From an uncultured Erysipelotrichaceae bacterium (lineage in GTDB: Bacteria > Bacillota_I > Bacilli_A > Erysipelotrichales > Erysipelotrichaceae), in assembly GCA_937900565.1 (NCBI GenBank), contig CALCFG010000062.1, positions 1 through 12,389 of the forward strand: 12,389 bases of DNA, given 5' to 3'. The number at the start of each line of letters is the position of its first letter. Within the stretch, counting starts at the first letter, position 1. The position numbers and the translations under genes are program-made. A model generated the notes under the pieces. It made no database searches. It was not told where the DNA came from and saw nothing but the letters and a program-made list of their open reading frames with translations. Positions 1-6,000 of this stretch are shown piece after piece.

Positions 1-1467
1 GATCCCTATCCGAAAGTAGAAGTCGTACGCTTGCATAAAAAGAAAAAGAAAGGACAAGTCTTTGGTCCTTATCCTGATGTTTATGCAGCCCGTAATACGG
101 TTAAATTATTGGAAAATCTATATCCGCTAAGAAAGTGCAAACAATTACCTTCCAAGGTGTGCTTGTATTATCATATGGGTCAATGTTTAGGGCCGTGCCA
201 ATATGATATTAATCAAGAAGCGCTCGATAAAATTAGTACCGATGTGTTGCGCTTTTTAAAAGGAGATACAAAAGATATTGAATCTCAATTAAAGGAAAAG
301 ATGATGGAATTTGCTCAAGCTGAACGCTTTGAGCAAGCTCAAGAGATTAAGAATACATTGGATGCCATTAAACATGTCCATGATAAGCAAGACATAGAAC
401 AAACTGTTCACAAAAATGTGGATGTCTTTAACTATTATTGTGATCACGGTTATATTGCCATTAATGTATTATTTATTCGTGACGGTATTCTTTTCGATAA
501 AACTTATACAGTGCAGCCGCTATATGATAATGATGAAGATGCGTTCATTGAATACATAATTCAATTTTATCAATCTCATACCTTACCCAAAGAAATCTAT
601 CTTCCGAATGAATTTGATATTTCCATATTAAATCCATTATTGGAAGATAAAATTAAAGGCAGTAGCAAAGGTTTGCCACGTCAGTGGGTAGATACTTGTT
701 TGAATAATGCTAAAAAGCAATTGGAAACTTATTTCAGTTTATCGTTAAAACAAAGTTATGCTCAAGAAAATGCTTTAAAGCAATTAAAAGAAATAACGGG
801 TATTGATGCCCATTATTTTGAAATTTTTGATAACTCACATATTGCCGGAAGTGATGCAGTTGCAGCTTGTGTTGTTTGGCATGATGGGTTTAAAAAAGAT
901 AAATATCGTCTATTTAAAGTAACTCATGGGGCTGATGATTTAGCCAATATGGAAGAAGTATTTTATCGACGTTATTATCGATTATTAATGGAAGAAGCCA
1001 CATTACCAGACATTATTTTTGTTGACGGCGCAGAAAATCAAATGCGTGCAGTATTAAATATTAAAGAAGCATTAAATTTACCGTGCATGATTTGTGGTCT
1101 TGTTAAAAACGATAAACACCAAACGGATGATTTAATTTTGGAAGATATGCACCATGCTAAATTAGATAAAACAAGTGACTTATTTTATTTACTTACTCAG
1201 CTCCAAGATGAAGTTCATCGTAAAGCCATTACATTCCATCAAAAATTACGTTCTAAACGTCAAACTAAATCCATTTTAGATGAAGTGGATGGCTTGGGTC
1301 CAAAGCGAAAAAAAGAATTGTATAAGCATTTTAAAACATTCAAAGCCATTAAAGAAGCAAGTGTGGACCAATTAGCTGAAGTGTTACCATCTCAAGTGGC
1401 ACAAAATGTTGCACGGATGTTGGAAAACGAAGTGAATGCATCCTTAAAAGATGATAAAATAGATTGA
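1..1467 (+). CDS. uvrC: UvrABC excinuclease subunit C, 5'-truncated by window edge
   Basis: Nucleotide excision repair incision subunit, which cuts DNA on both sides of a lesion after UvrA/UvrB loading. The frame is open from base 1, so the TTG at 31 is internal and the true start lies outside; 488 residues remain of a family of about 600. The missing part is most of the N-terminal GIY-YIG nuclease. Counting from base 1, four cysteines at 46, 54, 62 and 66 (C-x7-C-x7-C-x3-C, ending GQCLGPC) match the UvrC Fe-S cluster set. A UVR helix pair that binds UvrB follows at about 95-125. The RNase H-like nuclease has FDNSHIAG (Asp 277), FVDGAENQ (Asp 342) and DEVHR (His 406), and a helix-hairpin-helix region at about 425-475 contains VDGLGPKRKK. 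One oddity is GAENQ where DGGKxQ is usual. The next gene starts 3 nt after the TGA, suggesting cotranscription. Confidence 0.97.
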   Translation, partial: DPYPKVEVVRLHKKKKKGQVFGPYPDVYAARNTVKLLENLYPLRKCKQLPSKVCLYYHMGQCLGPCQYDINQEALDKISTDVLRFLKGDTKDIESQLKEKMMEFAQAERFEQAQEIKNTLDAIKHVHDKQDIEQTVHKNVDVFNYYCDHGYIAINVLFIRDGILFDKTYTVQPLYDNDEDAFIEYIIQFYQSHTLPKEIYLPNEFDISILNPLLEDKIKGSSKGLPRQWVDTCLNNAKKQLETYFSLSLKQSYAQENALKQLKEITGIDAHYFEIFDNSHIAGSDAVAACVVWHDGFKKDKYRLFKVTHGADDLANMEEVFYRRYYRLLMEEATLPDIIFVDGAENQMRAVLNIKEALNLPCMICGLVKNDKHQTDDLILEDMHHAKLDKTSDLFYLLTQLQDEVHRKAITFHQKLRSKRQTKSILDEVDGLGPKRKKELYKHFKTFKAIKEASVDQLAEVLPSQVAQNVARMLENEVNASLKDDKID

Positions 1468-1470
1468 GCT

Positions 1471-2433
1471 ATGAGAAAAGAAATATTAATAAAACGTTTA
1501 ATTCTACTTTTGTTGGTGGCCGGTTTATCGGTAGCTTGTTATTATATTATGAATCAACGCTATGATCGTTTATCACGATATCCTTATCAAGATAAAGATG
1601 ATCGTGCTTTAATTGATCAATATTTGAATGATGAACAAATCGAATACATTATCGAATACTCCATAGCTCCCAAGTCATTTGTTCAATACTTAGGTTGTAA
1701 TGGCTTTAATATTTACCATATTAGTGAGTACAACATGCTATCAGATTATTTGGGTTATGGCAGTGCGTGTGATTTTGTTTCTAAAATTGAATTGACTCGT
1801 GACAAGATTGGTGTGGTAGAATTAGCAGAATTAAGTAAGCACTATAAATCCGATGTCATTGACTTTTGGTTTATGTATGGGGATATCTATAATGCAAATT
1901 CGCAATTGGCATTTGATCCATCTTATTTAGATGCTATAGTGGATGATAATGTTACGGTGAGTAAATATCAACCTGCCGATTTGGTTTCGTTGGATGAATC
2001 CATTCCAAGTGATGAAAAAATCCAAGTGAGTGCCCGTATTTTAATCCCTTTAAGTAATCTATGCGATGCATTAAGTGAAAACTTTGGTGGAAAATGTGGT
2101 GGTGTAGTTATTGATACTGGGTATATTTCGTATACGAATCAAGTTGAATTATATACTGCAATGCAAACTACCTATGGCACCGATACTGTGCTTTATTGTG
2201 ATTATCCAGGTCATTCAGAACATCAATTGGGTCTTGCTGTTGATTTGGAACTTGAAAATGATCAACCCATTGCCGGTAGTGAACAATACGATTGGTTAGT
2301 TAAACATAGTAGTGAATATGGCTTTATTCAAACTTATGGAGTTAATAATCCCTATAATAAACCTGTTAGGGAAGAGCACTTCCGTTTCAATGGGGTATTT
2401 ACTCAACCTGTAATTGACGAAGTGGAAGAATAA
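1471..2433 (+). CDS. Membrane-anchored M15/VanY-like D,D-carboxypeptidase homologue, possibly degenerate
   Basis: 320 aa, expected to face the cell wall. Residues about 9-27 form an N-terminal membrane anchor after a Lys/Arg start. The C-terminal third (about 185-310) carries the M15B fold signature: GHSEHQLGLAVDLE gives zinc ligands His251 and Asp258, and EEHFRF gives the third ligand His303. Known family members trim D-Ala from peptidoglycan stems. Two usual residues are absent: the Arg of the GYRSY motif is Ile219 (GYISY), and the base Glu three before the last His (ExxH) is Arg300, although Glu301 and Glu302 sit next to it. Activity is therefore uncertain. Residues 40-185 are a lineage-type N-terminal region that I cannot assign. 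The ATG lies 3 nt after the uvrC stop with no good Shine-Dalgarno, so translational coupling is likely. A strong terminator follows. Confidence 0.85.
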   Translation: MRKEILIKRLILLLLVAGLSVACYYIMNQRYDRLSRYPYQDKDDRALIDQYLNDEQIEYIIEYSIAPKSFVQYLGCNGFNIYHISEYNMLSDYLGYGSACDFVSKIELTRDKIGVVELAELSKHYKSDVIDFWFMYGDIYNANSQLAFDPSYLDAIVDDNVTVSKYQPADLVSLDESIPSDEKIQVSARILIPLSNLCDALSENFGGKCGGVVIDTGYISYTNQVELYTAMQTTYGTDTVLYCDYPGHSEHQLGLAVDLELENDQPIAGSEQYDWLVKHSSEYGFIQTYGVNNPYNKPVREEHFRFNGVFTQPVIDEVEE

Positions 2434-2435
2434 TA

Positions 2436-2483
2436 AATAAGGTAATGGAATGAATTTTTGAATTTATTCCATTACCTTATTTT
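2436..2483. terminator. Bidirectional intrinsic terminator
   Basis: A 20-bp inverted repeat, 2436-2455 against 2462-2481, has one G-T mismatch and a 6-nt loop. T-rich sequence follows on the plus strand and the mirrored A-rich sequence serves the minus strand. It lies between the ends of the VanY-like gene (+) and the 111-aa gene (-), so it probably ends both transcripts. Confidence 0.88.
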
Positions 2484-2817
2484 AATAATTCGTGTCATAG
2501 TCTATATCCAGTAGATACAACTCATCACTAATGCATTGATCTTTTTCATATTGATGAAATGGTTCTACATGTTGATGGTCACTTTCAACAAACCAAATGC
2601 GTTGATCTGGTATATAAAATATACGATGCCATTTTTGATCATCACATAAAACATCATAAAGCCAACCAAAGGTACCACACGTAGAGGTAATGCCTTTAAC
2701 GATTCGCTTTAATTTAATGATGCGATAAACACGATCATCAATTTTCATCTTAAATGGTTTAATGTTCCCTTTTGAGTCCATAATAGCAATCACATCAATA
2801 TTTTGTTGAACACTCAT
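2482..2817 (-). CDS. Hypothetical protein, 111 aa
   Basis: I do not recognise a named family with confidence. The protein is soluble, has no signal peptide or membrane segment, and is rich in aromatic and charged residues. Residues 6-35 read like a beta-rich segment (IDVIAIMDSKGNIKPFKMKI). This is followed by RVYRIIKLKRIVKG, a Cys/Gly/Trp stretch (TCGTFGWLYDVLCDD) and WHRIFYIPDQRIWFVE, a pattern of short beta strands seen in small uncharacterised Bacillota proteins. The C-terminus is acidic. No in-frame ATG, GTG or TTG lies upstream before a TGA, so the ATG at 2817 is the first usable start. No Shine-Dalgarno is visible; a TATAAT box ends 6 nt before the ATG, which suggests a leaderless transcript. 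It sits downstream of tRNA-Arg on the same strand, beyond that gene's terminator. Confidence 0.75.
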   Translation of the reverse strand: MSVQQNIDVIAIMDSKGNIKPFKMKIDDRVYRIIKLKRIVKGITSTCGTFGWLYDVLCDDQKWHRIFYIPDQRIWFVESDHQHVEPFHQYEKDQCISDELYLLDIDYDTNY

Positions 2818-2823
2818 GATTTT

Positions 2824-2829
2824 ATTATA
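2824..2829 (-). promoter_or_regulatory. -10 box (TATAAT) 6 nt before ATG, leaderless promoter
   Basis: On the minus strand a consensus TATAAT is followed by AAAATC and then the ATG of the 111-aa gene. Transcription would begin at or next to the start codon. No convincing -35 is visible; its place is occupied by the tRNA terminator hairpin. Confidence 0.55.
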
Positions 2830-2833
2830 AATG

Positions 2834-2858
2834 AAAAACGCTCACTGCTGTGAGCGTT
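2834..2858 (-). terminator. Intrinsic terminator of tRNA-Arg
   Basis: A perfect 9-bp stem (2837-2845 with 2850-2858) has a 4-nt loop and is followed on the minus strand by TTTTT then C. It begins 13 nt past the CCA end of the tRNA. Confidence 0.88.
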
Positions 2859-2870
2859 AAATTAATCAAG

Positions 2871-2947
2871 TGGCGTCCTCGAATGGATTCGAACCATCGA
2901 CCGTTCGCTTAGAAGGCGAATGCTCTATCCGACTGAGCTACGAGGAC
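2871..2947 (-). tRNA. tRNA-Arg (anticodon UCU)
   Basis: A 77-nt gene with encoded 3' CCA. The acceptor stem is GTCCTCG/CGAGGAC. The D arm contains GCTCAGTCGGATAGAGC. The anticodon stem is TTCGC/GCGAA with loop CTTCTAA, giving anticodon TCT, which reads AGA and probably AGG. The T arm is GATGG TTCGAAT CCATT. All stems pair fully. It is a single gene with its own promoter and terminator. Confidence 0.98.
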
Positions 2948-2956
2948 AGCTTATTT

Positions 2957-2985
2957 AATATAACAGAAAATTATTAGTGTTGCAA
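2957..2985 (-). promoter_or_regulatory. Promoter of tRNA-Arg
   Basis: On the minus strand, TTGCAA (2980-2985), a 17-nt spacer and TATATT (2957-2962) with an upstream TG (extended -10). The predicted start is near 2950, just before the mature tRNA 5' end at 2947. Spacing and position both fit sigma-A. Confidence 0.75.
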
Positions 2986-3016
2986 TAACTGACTATGAAT
3001 TATTTAATAAATTTAT

Positions 3017-3044
3017 TTGATTAATCATCAAGAATATGGATAAT
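3017..3044 (+). promoter_or_regulatory. Promoter placing transcription start at ATG 3051 (leaderless)
   Basis: TTGATT (3017-3022), a 16-nt spacer, GATAAT (3039-3044), then 6 nt (tatttt) and ATG at 3051. Each hexamer is a fair sigma-A match. The same 6-nt gap is seen at three other genes in the window. A second possible promoter, TTGCAA (2980-2985) with TTTAAT (3003-3008), would instead give a leader and allow the ATG at 3036. Confidence 0.5.
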
Positions 3045-3050
3045 TATTTT

Positions 3051-3635
3051 ATGAAAATAGAATTTGCATTCGTTTATCTTTTGATTATTAATGGATTAAG
3101 TTTTCTTATAACATTAAAATACATTCGCTTTAATGAGCACTTTAACAAAGATTGTAATTTTTTGGATGATTGGATTATTATTTTGGCAGTATTATTGGGT
3201 GAAGTGGGAGTGTTAATGGCTCTACTAATAAAAAAAGGGCGATTCAATAAAAAATTCATGCTTCCTTGGATAATGGTTATCAATGCCCTTGTCATTCATT
3301 TTCTCGTTTTTATTATATTTAATGGTGATCAATACTGGGTAAATCAAATTATCAGAACTTTCCAAGCTCATCGTATGGCAATGCTACGATATTTAGTAGT
3401 AATAAATGGCATAACTTTCGGTTGTTTTCTTTATGATAAATATGCGGCAATGCATCATAAATTAAGGATGTCGAATGCACTATTATTTGCCTTGGTATTT
3501 GCTATGGGAAGTTTTGGAGCAGCAATAGCAATGGGATGGTTACATCATAAAGTAAATAAAGTTTACTTTAAGGTAACCATCCCGTTGGTGGTTGGTATTC
3601 AATTGATTTTAGTTAGTTTGCTCATGATTGGTTAA
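3051..3635 (+). CDS. Membrane protein with tandem DUF1294 units
   Basis: 194 aa from ATG 3051, or 199 aa if the in-frame ATG at 3036 is used; neither has a Shine-Dalgarno, and the promoter layout favours 3051. The protein is strongly hydrophobic with about six membrane segments. The C-terminal half matches DUF1294: YLVVINGITF, then YDKYAA, then MGSFGAAIAMGWLHHK and a final hydrophobic helix. The N-terminal half repeats the plan with YLLIINGLSF, LLGEVGVLMALLIKK and WIMVINALVI, but has lost the DK motif. DUF1294 proteins are usually one such unit of about 85-120 aa, so this looks like an internal duplication. The function of the family is unknown. The gene converges on the SGNH gene, and their ends overlap by 14 bp (3622-3635). 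A long hairpin lies in its coding sequence at 3533-3583. Confidence 0.85.
   Translation: MKIEFAFVYLLIINGLSFLITLKYIRFNEHFNKDCNFLDDWIIILAVLLGEVGVLMALLIKKGRFNKKFMLPWIMVINALVIHFLVFIIFNGDQYWVNQIIRTFQAHRMAMLRYLVVINGITFGCFLYDKYAAMHHKLRMSNALLFALVFAMGSFGAAIAMGWLHHKVNKVYFKVTIPLVVGIQLILVSLLMIG
3533..3583. repeat. Nested inverted repeat inside the DUF1294 coding sequence
   Basis: Outer arms GGGATGGTTAC (3533-3543) and GTAACCATCCC (3573-3583) are a perfect 11-bp match. Inside them AAAGTAAA (3549-3556) pairs with TTTACTTT (3562-3569) over a 5-nt loop. The hairpin lies 39-89 nt past the stop of the minus-strand SGNH gene, so it could mark the 3' end of that operon, but no T-tract follows on either strand. 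Confidence 0.8.
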
Positions 3636-4467
3636 TGAGATTGGTTGAATCATCAATGATTTGTTGTAACCATTGTGTATAGTATTTTGCATACAAATGC
3701 GTATCATCGTTTGAATATTCAGTGTTTAAATTACCGTATTGGTCATCATAATAGTGATTGGTATCTATACAATAAATGTTAGTGTTATCTGCTAATGTGG
3801 CGATAAAGTTATTGAGTAGATTTATGTTAGAATTATTGAATGTGGCATCATAGTCAGATCGATTTGCAGTTAAATGTAAATTTTTGATTAGGATAATCTT
3901 ACTATTGGGTTGAGCCTGTGCAATGGTTGAGACCAAATTGCTGTAATGATTAGTTAAGGATTCAAAGTTATAGCCTAAGTCATTTAAACCTAACATAATA
4001 AAAATTGTTTGGTATTGATAGTTAGTTAGCAATTCATTTAATGTTAATTTACCTTTATCTTTTACATTCAATGCGTAATTATCCATTTTATATAAACTCA
4101 TTCCCACGTCACTAAAAAAATTAATTAAATCATTGCCACCATATTCCATTAAACCAACCGCACGGGAGTCACCAATAAATAACGTGTTTGTTTGATCAAT
4201 TGTATATTCACCAGCCTCACTTAATTTAGCAGCGTAAGCATCTTGCGTTGCTTGTGTGTTTTCGGTGGGAGTAATTGTTTCATCAGCTATATTGGCGTCA
4301 CTGGACGCAGTGGGAAACAGAGTGGCACTTGGTGATGAAAAATCTATTTTTGCTAACGTAATGGAGTCATTAGGTTTAAAAATCGAAGTGGTGAGAAAGG
4401 AAACGATAGCGACAATCAATATTGAAATATTTAATAAAGTTAAAACAAATAAGTTATGCTTTTTCAT
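3622..4467 (-). CDS. Membrane-anchored SGNH/GDSL O-acyltransferase or esterase
   Basis: 281 aa. One membrane segment (about 6-28) is followed by a Ser/Thr/Pro/Ala-rich linker to about residue 85, then an extracellular SGNH domain. The blocks are FIGDSR with nucleophile Ser101, Gly122 (SDVGMS), GLND with Asn162, and DDTHL with Asp254 and His257. Known SGNH proteins beside MBOAT genes (for example PatB with PatA, or AlgX with AlgI) move acyl groups, mostly acetyl, onto cell-surface polysaccharides; free-standing ones can act as esterases. The MBOAT gene lies 9 nt upstream in the same direction, and GGAGGT sits just before this ATG, so a joint role in O-acylating a wall or capsule glycan is inferred. 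The glycan cannot be named from sequence. The C-terminus overlaps the convergent DUF1294 gene. Confidence 0.88.
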   Translation of the reverse strand: MKKHNLFVLTLLNISILIVAIVSFLTTSIFKPNDSITLAKIDFSSPSATLFPTASSDANIADETITPTENTQATQDAYAAKLSEAGEYTIDQTNTLFIGDSRAVGLMEYGGNDLINFFSDVGMSLYKMDNYALNVKDKGKLTLNELLTNYQYQTIFIMLGLNDLGYNFESLTNHYSNLVSTIAQAQPNSKIILIKNLHLTANRSDYDATFNNSNINLLNNFIATLADNTNIYCIDTNHYYDDQYGNLNTEYSNDDTHLYAKYYTQWLQQIIDDSTNLINQS

Positions 4468-4476
4468 GGGACCTCC

Positions 4477-5868
4477 CTAAAAACGAAAATATAAGAATGG
4501 ATCATCCAGACCTATTTTCATGCAATATAAACAAGCTGTAAGTAGAGTTAGCATTATTAAAGCAATCATTAATGGCTGCTTTATTTTCATGAATTGTTGA
4601 TAAACTTTTGGAAAACATAAAATTACACCAACAATTAAGAAAATCCAATAATTGCCTAAGTATTTGAAATAGTCAAAAGGGAATGGACCCCCAAGGTTTC
4701 CGTTGAGCGGGAATAATCGACCTAAAAATATGTACAATTGACTCATATCTTCAATAGCAAAGATTGACCAAGAAATACTAATAACAAAAATCATGTATAT
4801 GTGACCAATGAACCGATATTTATTTAAAAAATTGGATAAGAATAATTTTTCAATCGTAATTAACATAAATAAATAAAGTCCCCAAATGACAAAATGATAG
4901 CCTGCGCCATGCCAAATAGCCGTTAAAATCCATACTATGAATAAATTACGGATAAGTTTTATTAGTGAAACCCGATTGCCACCTAATGGAATGTAAACAT
5001 AGTTTCTAAACCATGATCCAAGTGTTATGTGCCAACGACGCCAAAAATCGGTTAATGAGACACTGGCGTAAGGATGATGGAAATTTTTAGGAAAATTAAA
5101 ACCTAACATTTTACCTAAACCTATTGCCATTAATGAATAACCGAAGAAGTCAAAATATATTTGAAAAGTGTAAGCTATTATTGCAATCCACGCCAATGGT
5201 GTTGTGATTGATTCGTAACCGATAGCAGCCACTTGATTCCAACACTTTCCCAGCGGATTTGCTAATAATACTTTTAATGCCAATCCAAAAATAAAAATAT
5301 ACAAACCGAATAAAGCACGATTAATGGTTATATCACGTTTATCCAAATTCTTTTTTATTTGATTAAAAGTTACGATGGGACCAGCGATTAATTGTGGAAA
5401 CATCGATATATAAACGCAATATTTGAGTAAATCGCGTTCGGCCTTGATTTTATTTTGATATACATCGATTAAATACGAAATGCCTTGGAAAGTGTAAAAC
5501 GATATCCCGATAGGCAAAATAATGTTGAGAATATCTTCTTTACCTTGCAAAAATAAAGTGATTTGTTGATAAACAAAGCTAAAGTATTTAACAAAGAATA
5601 AAGCGAATACATGGTTTATAATTGCGAAAGTGAGAAATAGTGATTTATGACGTTTATTTTTTTGGATAGCTAATCCACAATAAAAATCAAACACCATAAA
5701 AAATATAAATAATGCATAATGCCATGGGGTCTGATAGGTCCCGATAGCATAAAAAACTAAACTGCCAATTAATAATGTAACATTACGTAACTGTGTTGGA
5801 GTTAAGTAATAAATAGTAAAAAATATTGGCATAAAACCTAATATAAATTGTAATGAACTAAAAACCAT
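4477..5868 (-). CDS. MBOAT O-acyltransferase (AlgI/DltB/PatA type)
   Basis: 463 aa, multi-pass membrane protein. Family marks include SFYTFQGISYLIDVYQ (about 123-138), FPQLIAGPI (157-165), FQIYFDFFGYS (235-245), TDFWRRWHITLGSWFRNYVY (273-292) and AIWHGAGYHFVIWGLY (317-332) with the likely catalytic His320. These proteins take an acyl group from a cytoplasmic donor and pass it across the membrane to an extracellular partner, here most likely the SGNH protein encoded 9 nt downstream. No dltA, dltC or dltD is present, so this is not the D-alanylation operon. The protein ends in DDPFLYFRF with Tyr460, resembling the C-terminal acyl-carrier motif described for DltX. The ribosome site AAAGGT ends 6 nt before the ATG. 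It is divergent from the aldo/keto reductase operon, with an inverted repeat between them. Confidence 0.93.
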   Translation of the reverse strand: MVFSSLQFILGFMPIFFTIYYLTPTQLRNVTLLIGSLVFYAIGTYQTPWHYALFIFFMVFDFYCGLAIQKNKRHKSLFLTFAIINHVFALFFVKYFSFVYQQITLFLQGKEDILNIILPIGISFYTFQGISYLIDVYQNKIKAERDLLKYCVYISMFPQLIAGPIVTFNQIKKNLDKRDITINRALFGLYIFIFGLALKVLLANPLGKCWNQVAAIGYESITTPLAWIAIIAYTFQIYFDFFGYSLMAIGLGKMLGFNFPKNFHHPYASVSLTDFWRRWHITLGSWFRNYVYIPLGGNRVSLIKLIRNLFIVWILTAIWHGAGYHFVIWGLYLFMLITIEKLFLSNFLNKYRFIGHIYMIFVISISWSIFAIEDMSQLYIFLGRLFPLNGNLGGPFPFDYFKYLGNYWIFLIVGVILCFPKVYQQFMKIKQPLMIALIMLTLLTACLYCMKIGLDDPFLYFRF

Positions 5869-5892
5869 ACACTTACCTTTACTATTATTAGA

Positions 5893-5937
5893 AGGTTAAC
5901 GATAGGAAAAAGTTTCCTAACAATAATATTTTAACCT
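5893..5937. repeat. Nested inverted repeat in the MBOAT/AKR divergent region
   Basis: Outer arms AGGTTAA (5893-5899) and TTAACCT (5931-5937) enclose a perfect TAGGAAA-aag-TTTCCTA palindrome (5903-5919). It lies 25-69 bp before the MBOAT ATG, between the divergent operons. It could be an operator or a 5'-leader hairpin of the MBOAT transcript; no regulator gene is adjacent. Confidence 0.55.
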
Positions 5938-5972
5938 ATATTTGTATTGCTTAGATCAAGCTGATTTTGGTG

Positions 5973-5992
5973 TAAAATATCAATAAAGGAAG
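5973..5992 (+). promoter_or_regulatory. -10 box and ribosome site of the aldo/keto reductase operon
   Basis: TAAAAT (5973-5978) is a plausible -10 with a weak -35 (TTGCTT at 5947, spacer too long at 20). It is followed at 5986-5992 by the Shine-Dalgarno AAGGAAG, 8 nt before ATG 6001. If correct, the leader is only about 16 nt. Confidence 0.4.
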
Positions 5993-6000
5993 TTTAGAAC

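Noticed and set aside
31..33. TTG as start of uvrC
   Set aside because: The frame is open back to base 1 and the upstream residues (DPYPKVEVVR) fit UvrC, so the gene is cut by the edge and this codon is internal.
2111..2299. Short open frames overlapping the known genes (also 3074-3295, 4256-4480, 7107-7400, 10137-10331, 11065-11268, 11477-11671)
   Set aside because: They are out-of-frame or antisense shadows of well-supported genes, without ribosome sites or recognisable domains.
2980..3008. TTGCAA as a -35 shared by divergent tRNA-Arg and DUF1294 promoters
   Set aside because: TTGCAA is its own reverse complement and TTTAAT lies 17 nt away, but the TTGATT/GATAAT pair explains the DUF1294 start more simply.
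3036..3050. ATG 3036 as start of the DUF1294 gene
   Set aside because: No Shine-Dalgarno, and the -10 box GATAAT overlaps the first codons; 3051 fits the promoter better. It stays possible if the TTGCAA/TTTAAT promoter is used.
3622..5868. Assignment of the MBOAT-SGNH pair as the dlt D-alanylation operon
   Set aside because: dltA and dltC are absent, and the partner has an SGNH domain with a GDSR nucleophile block and Ser/Thr-rich linker rather than a DltD layout.
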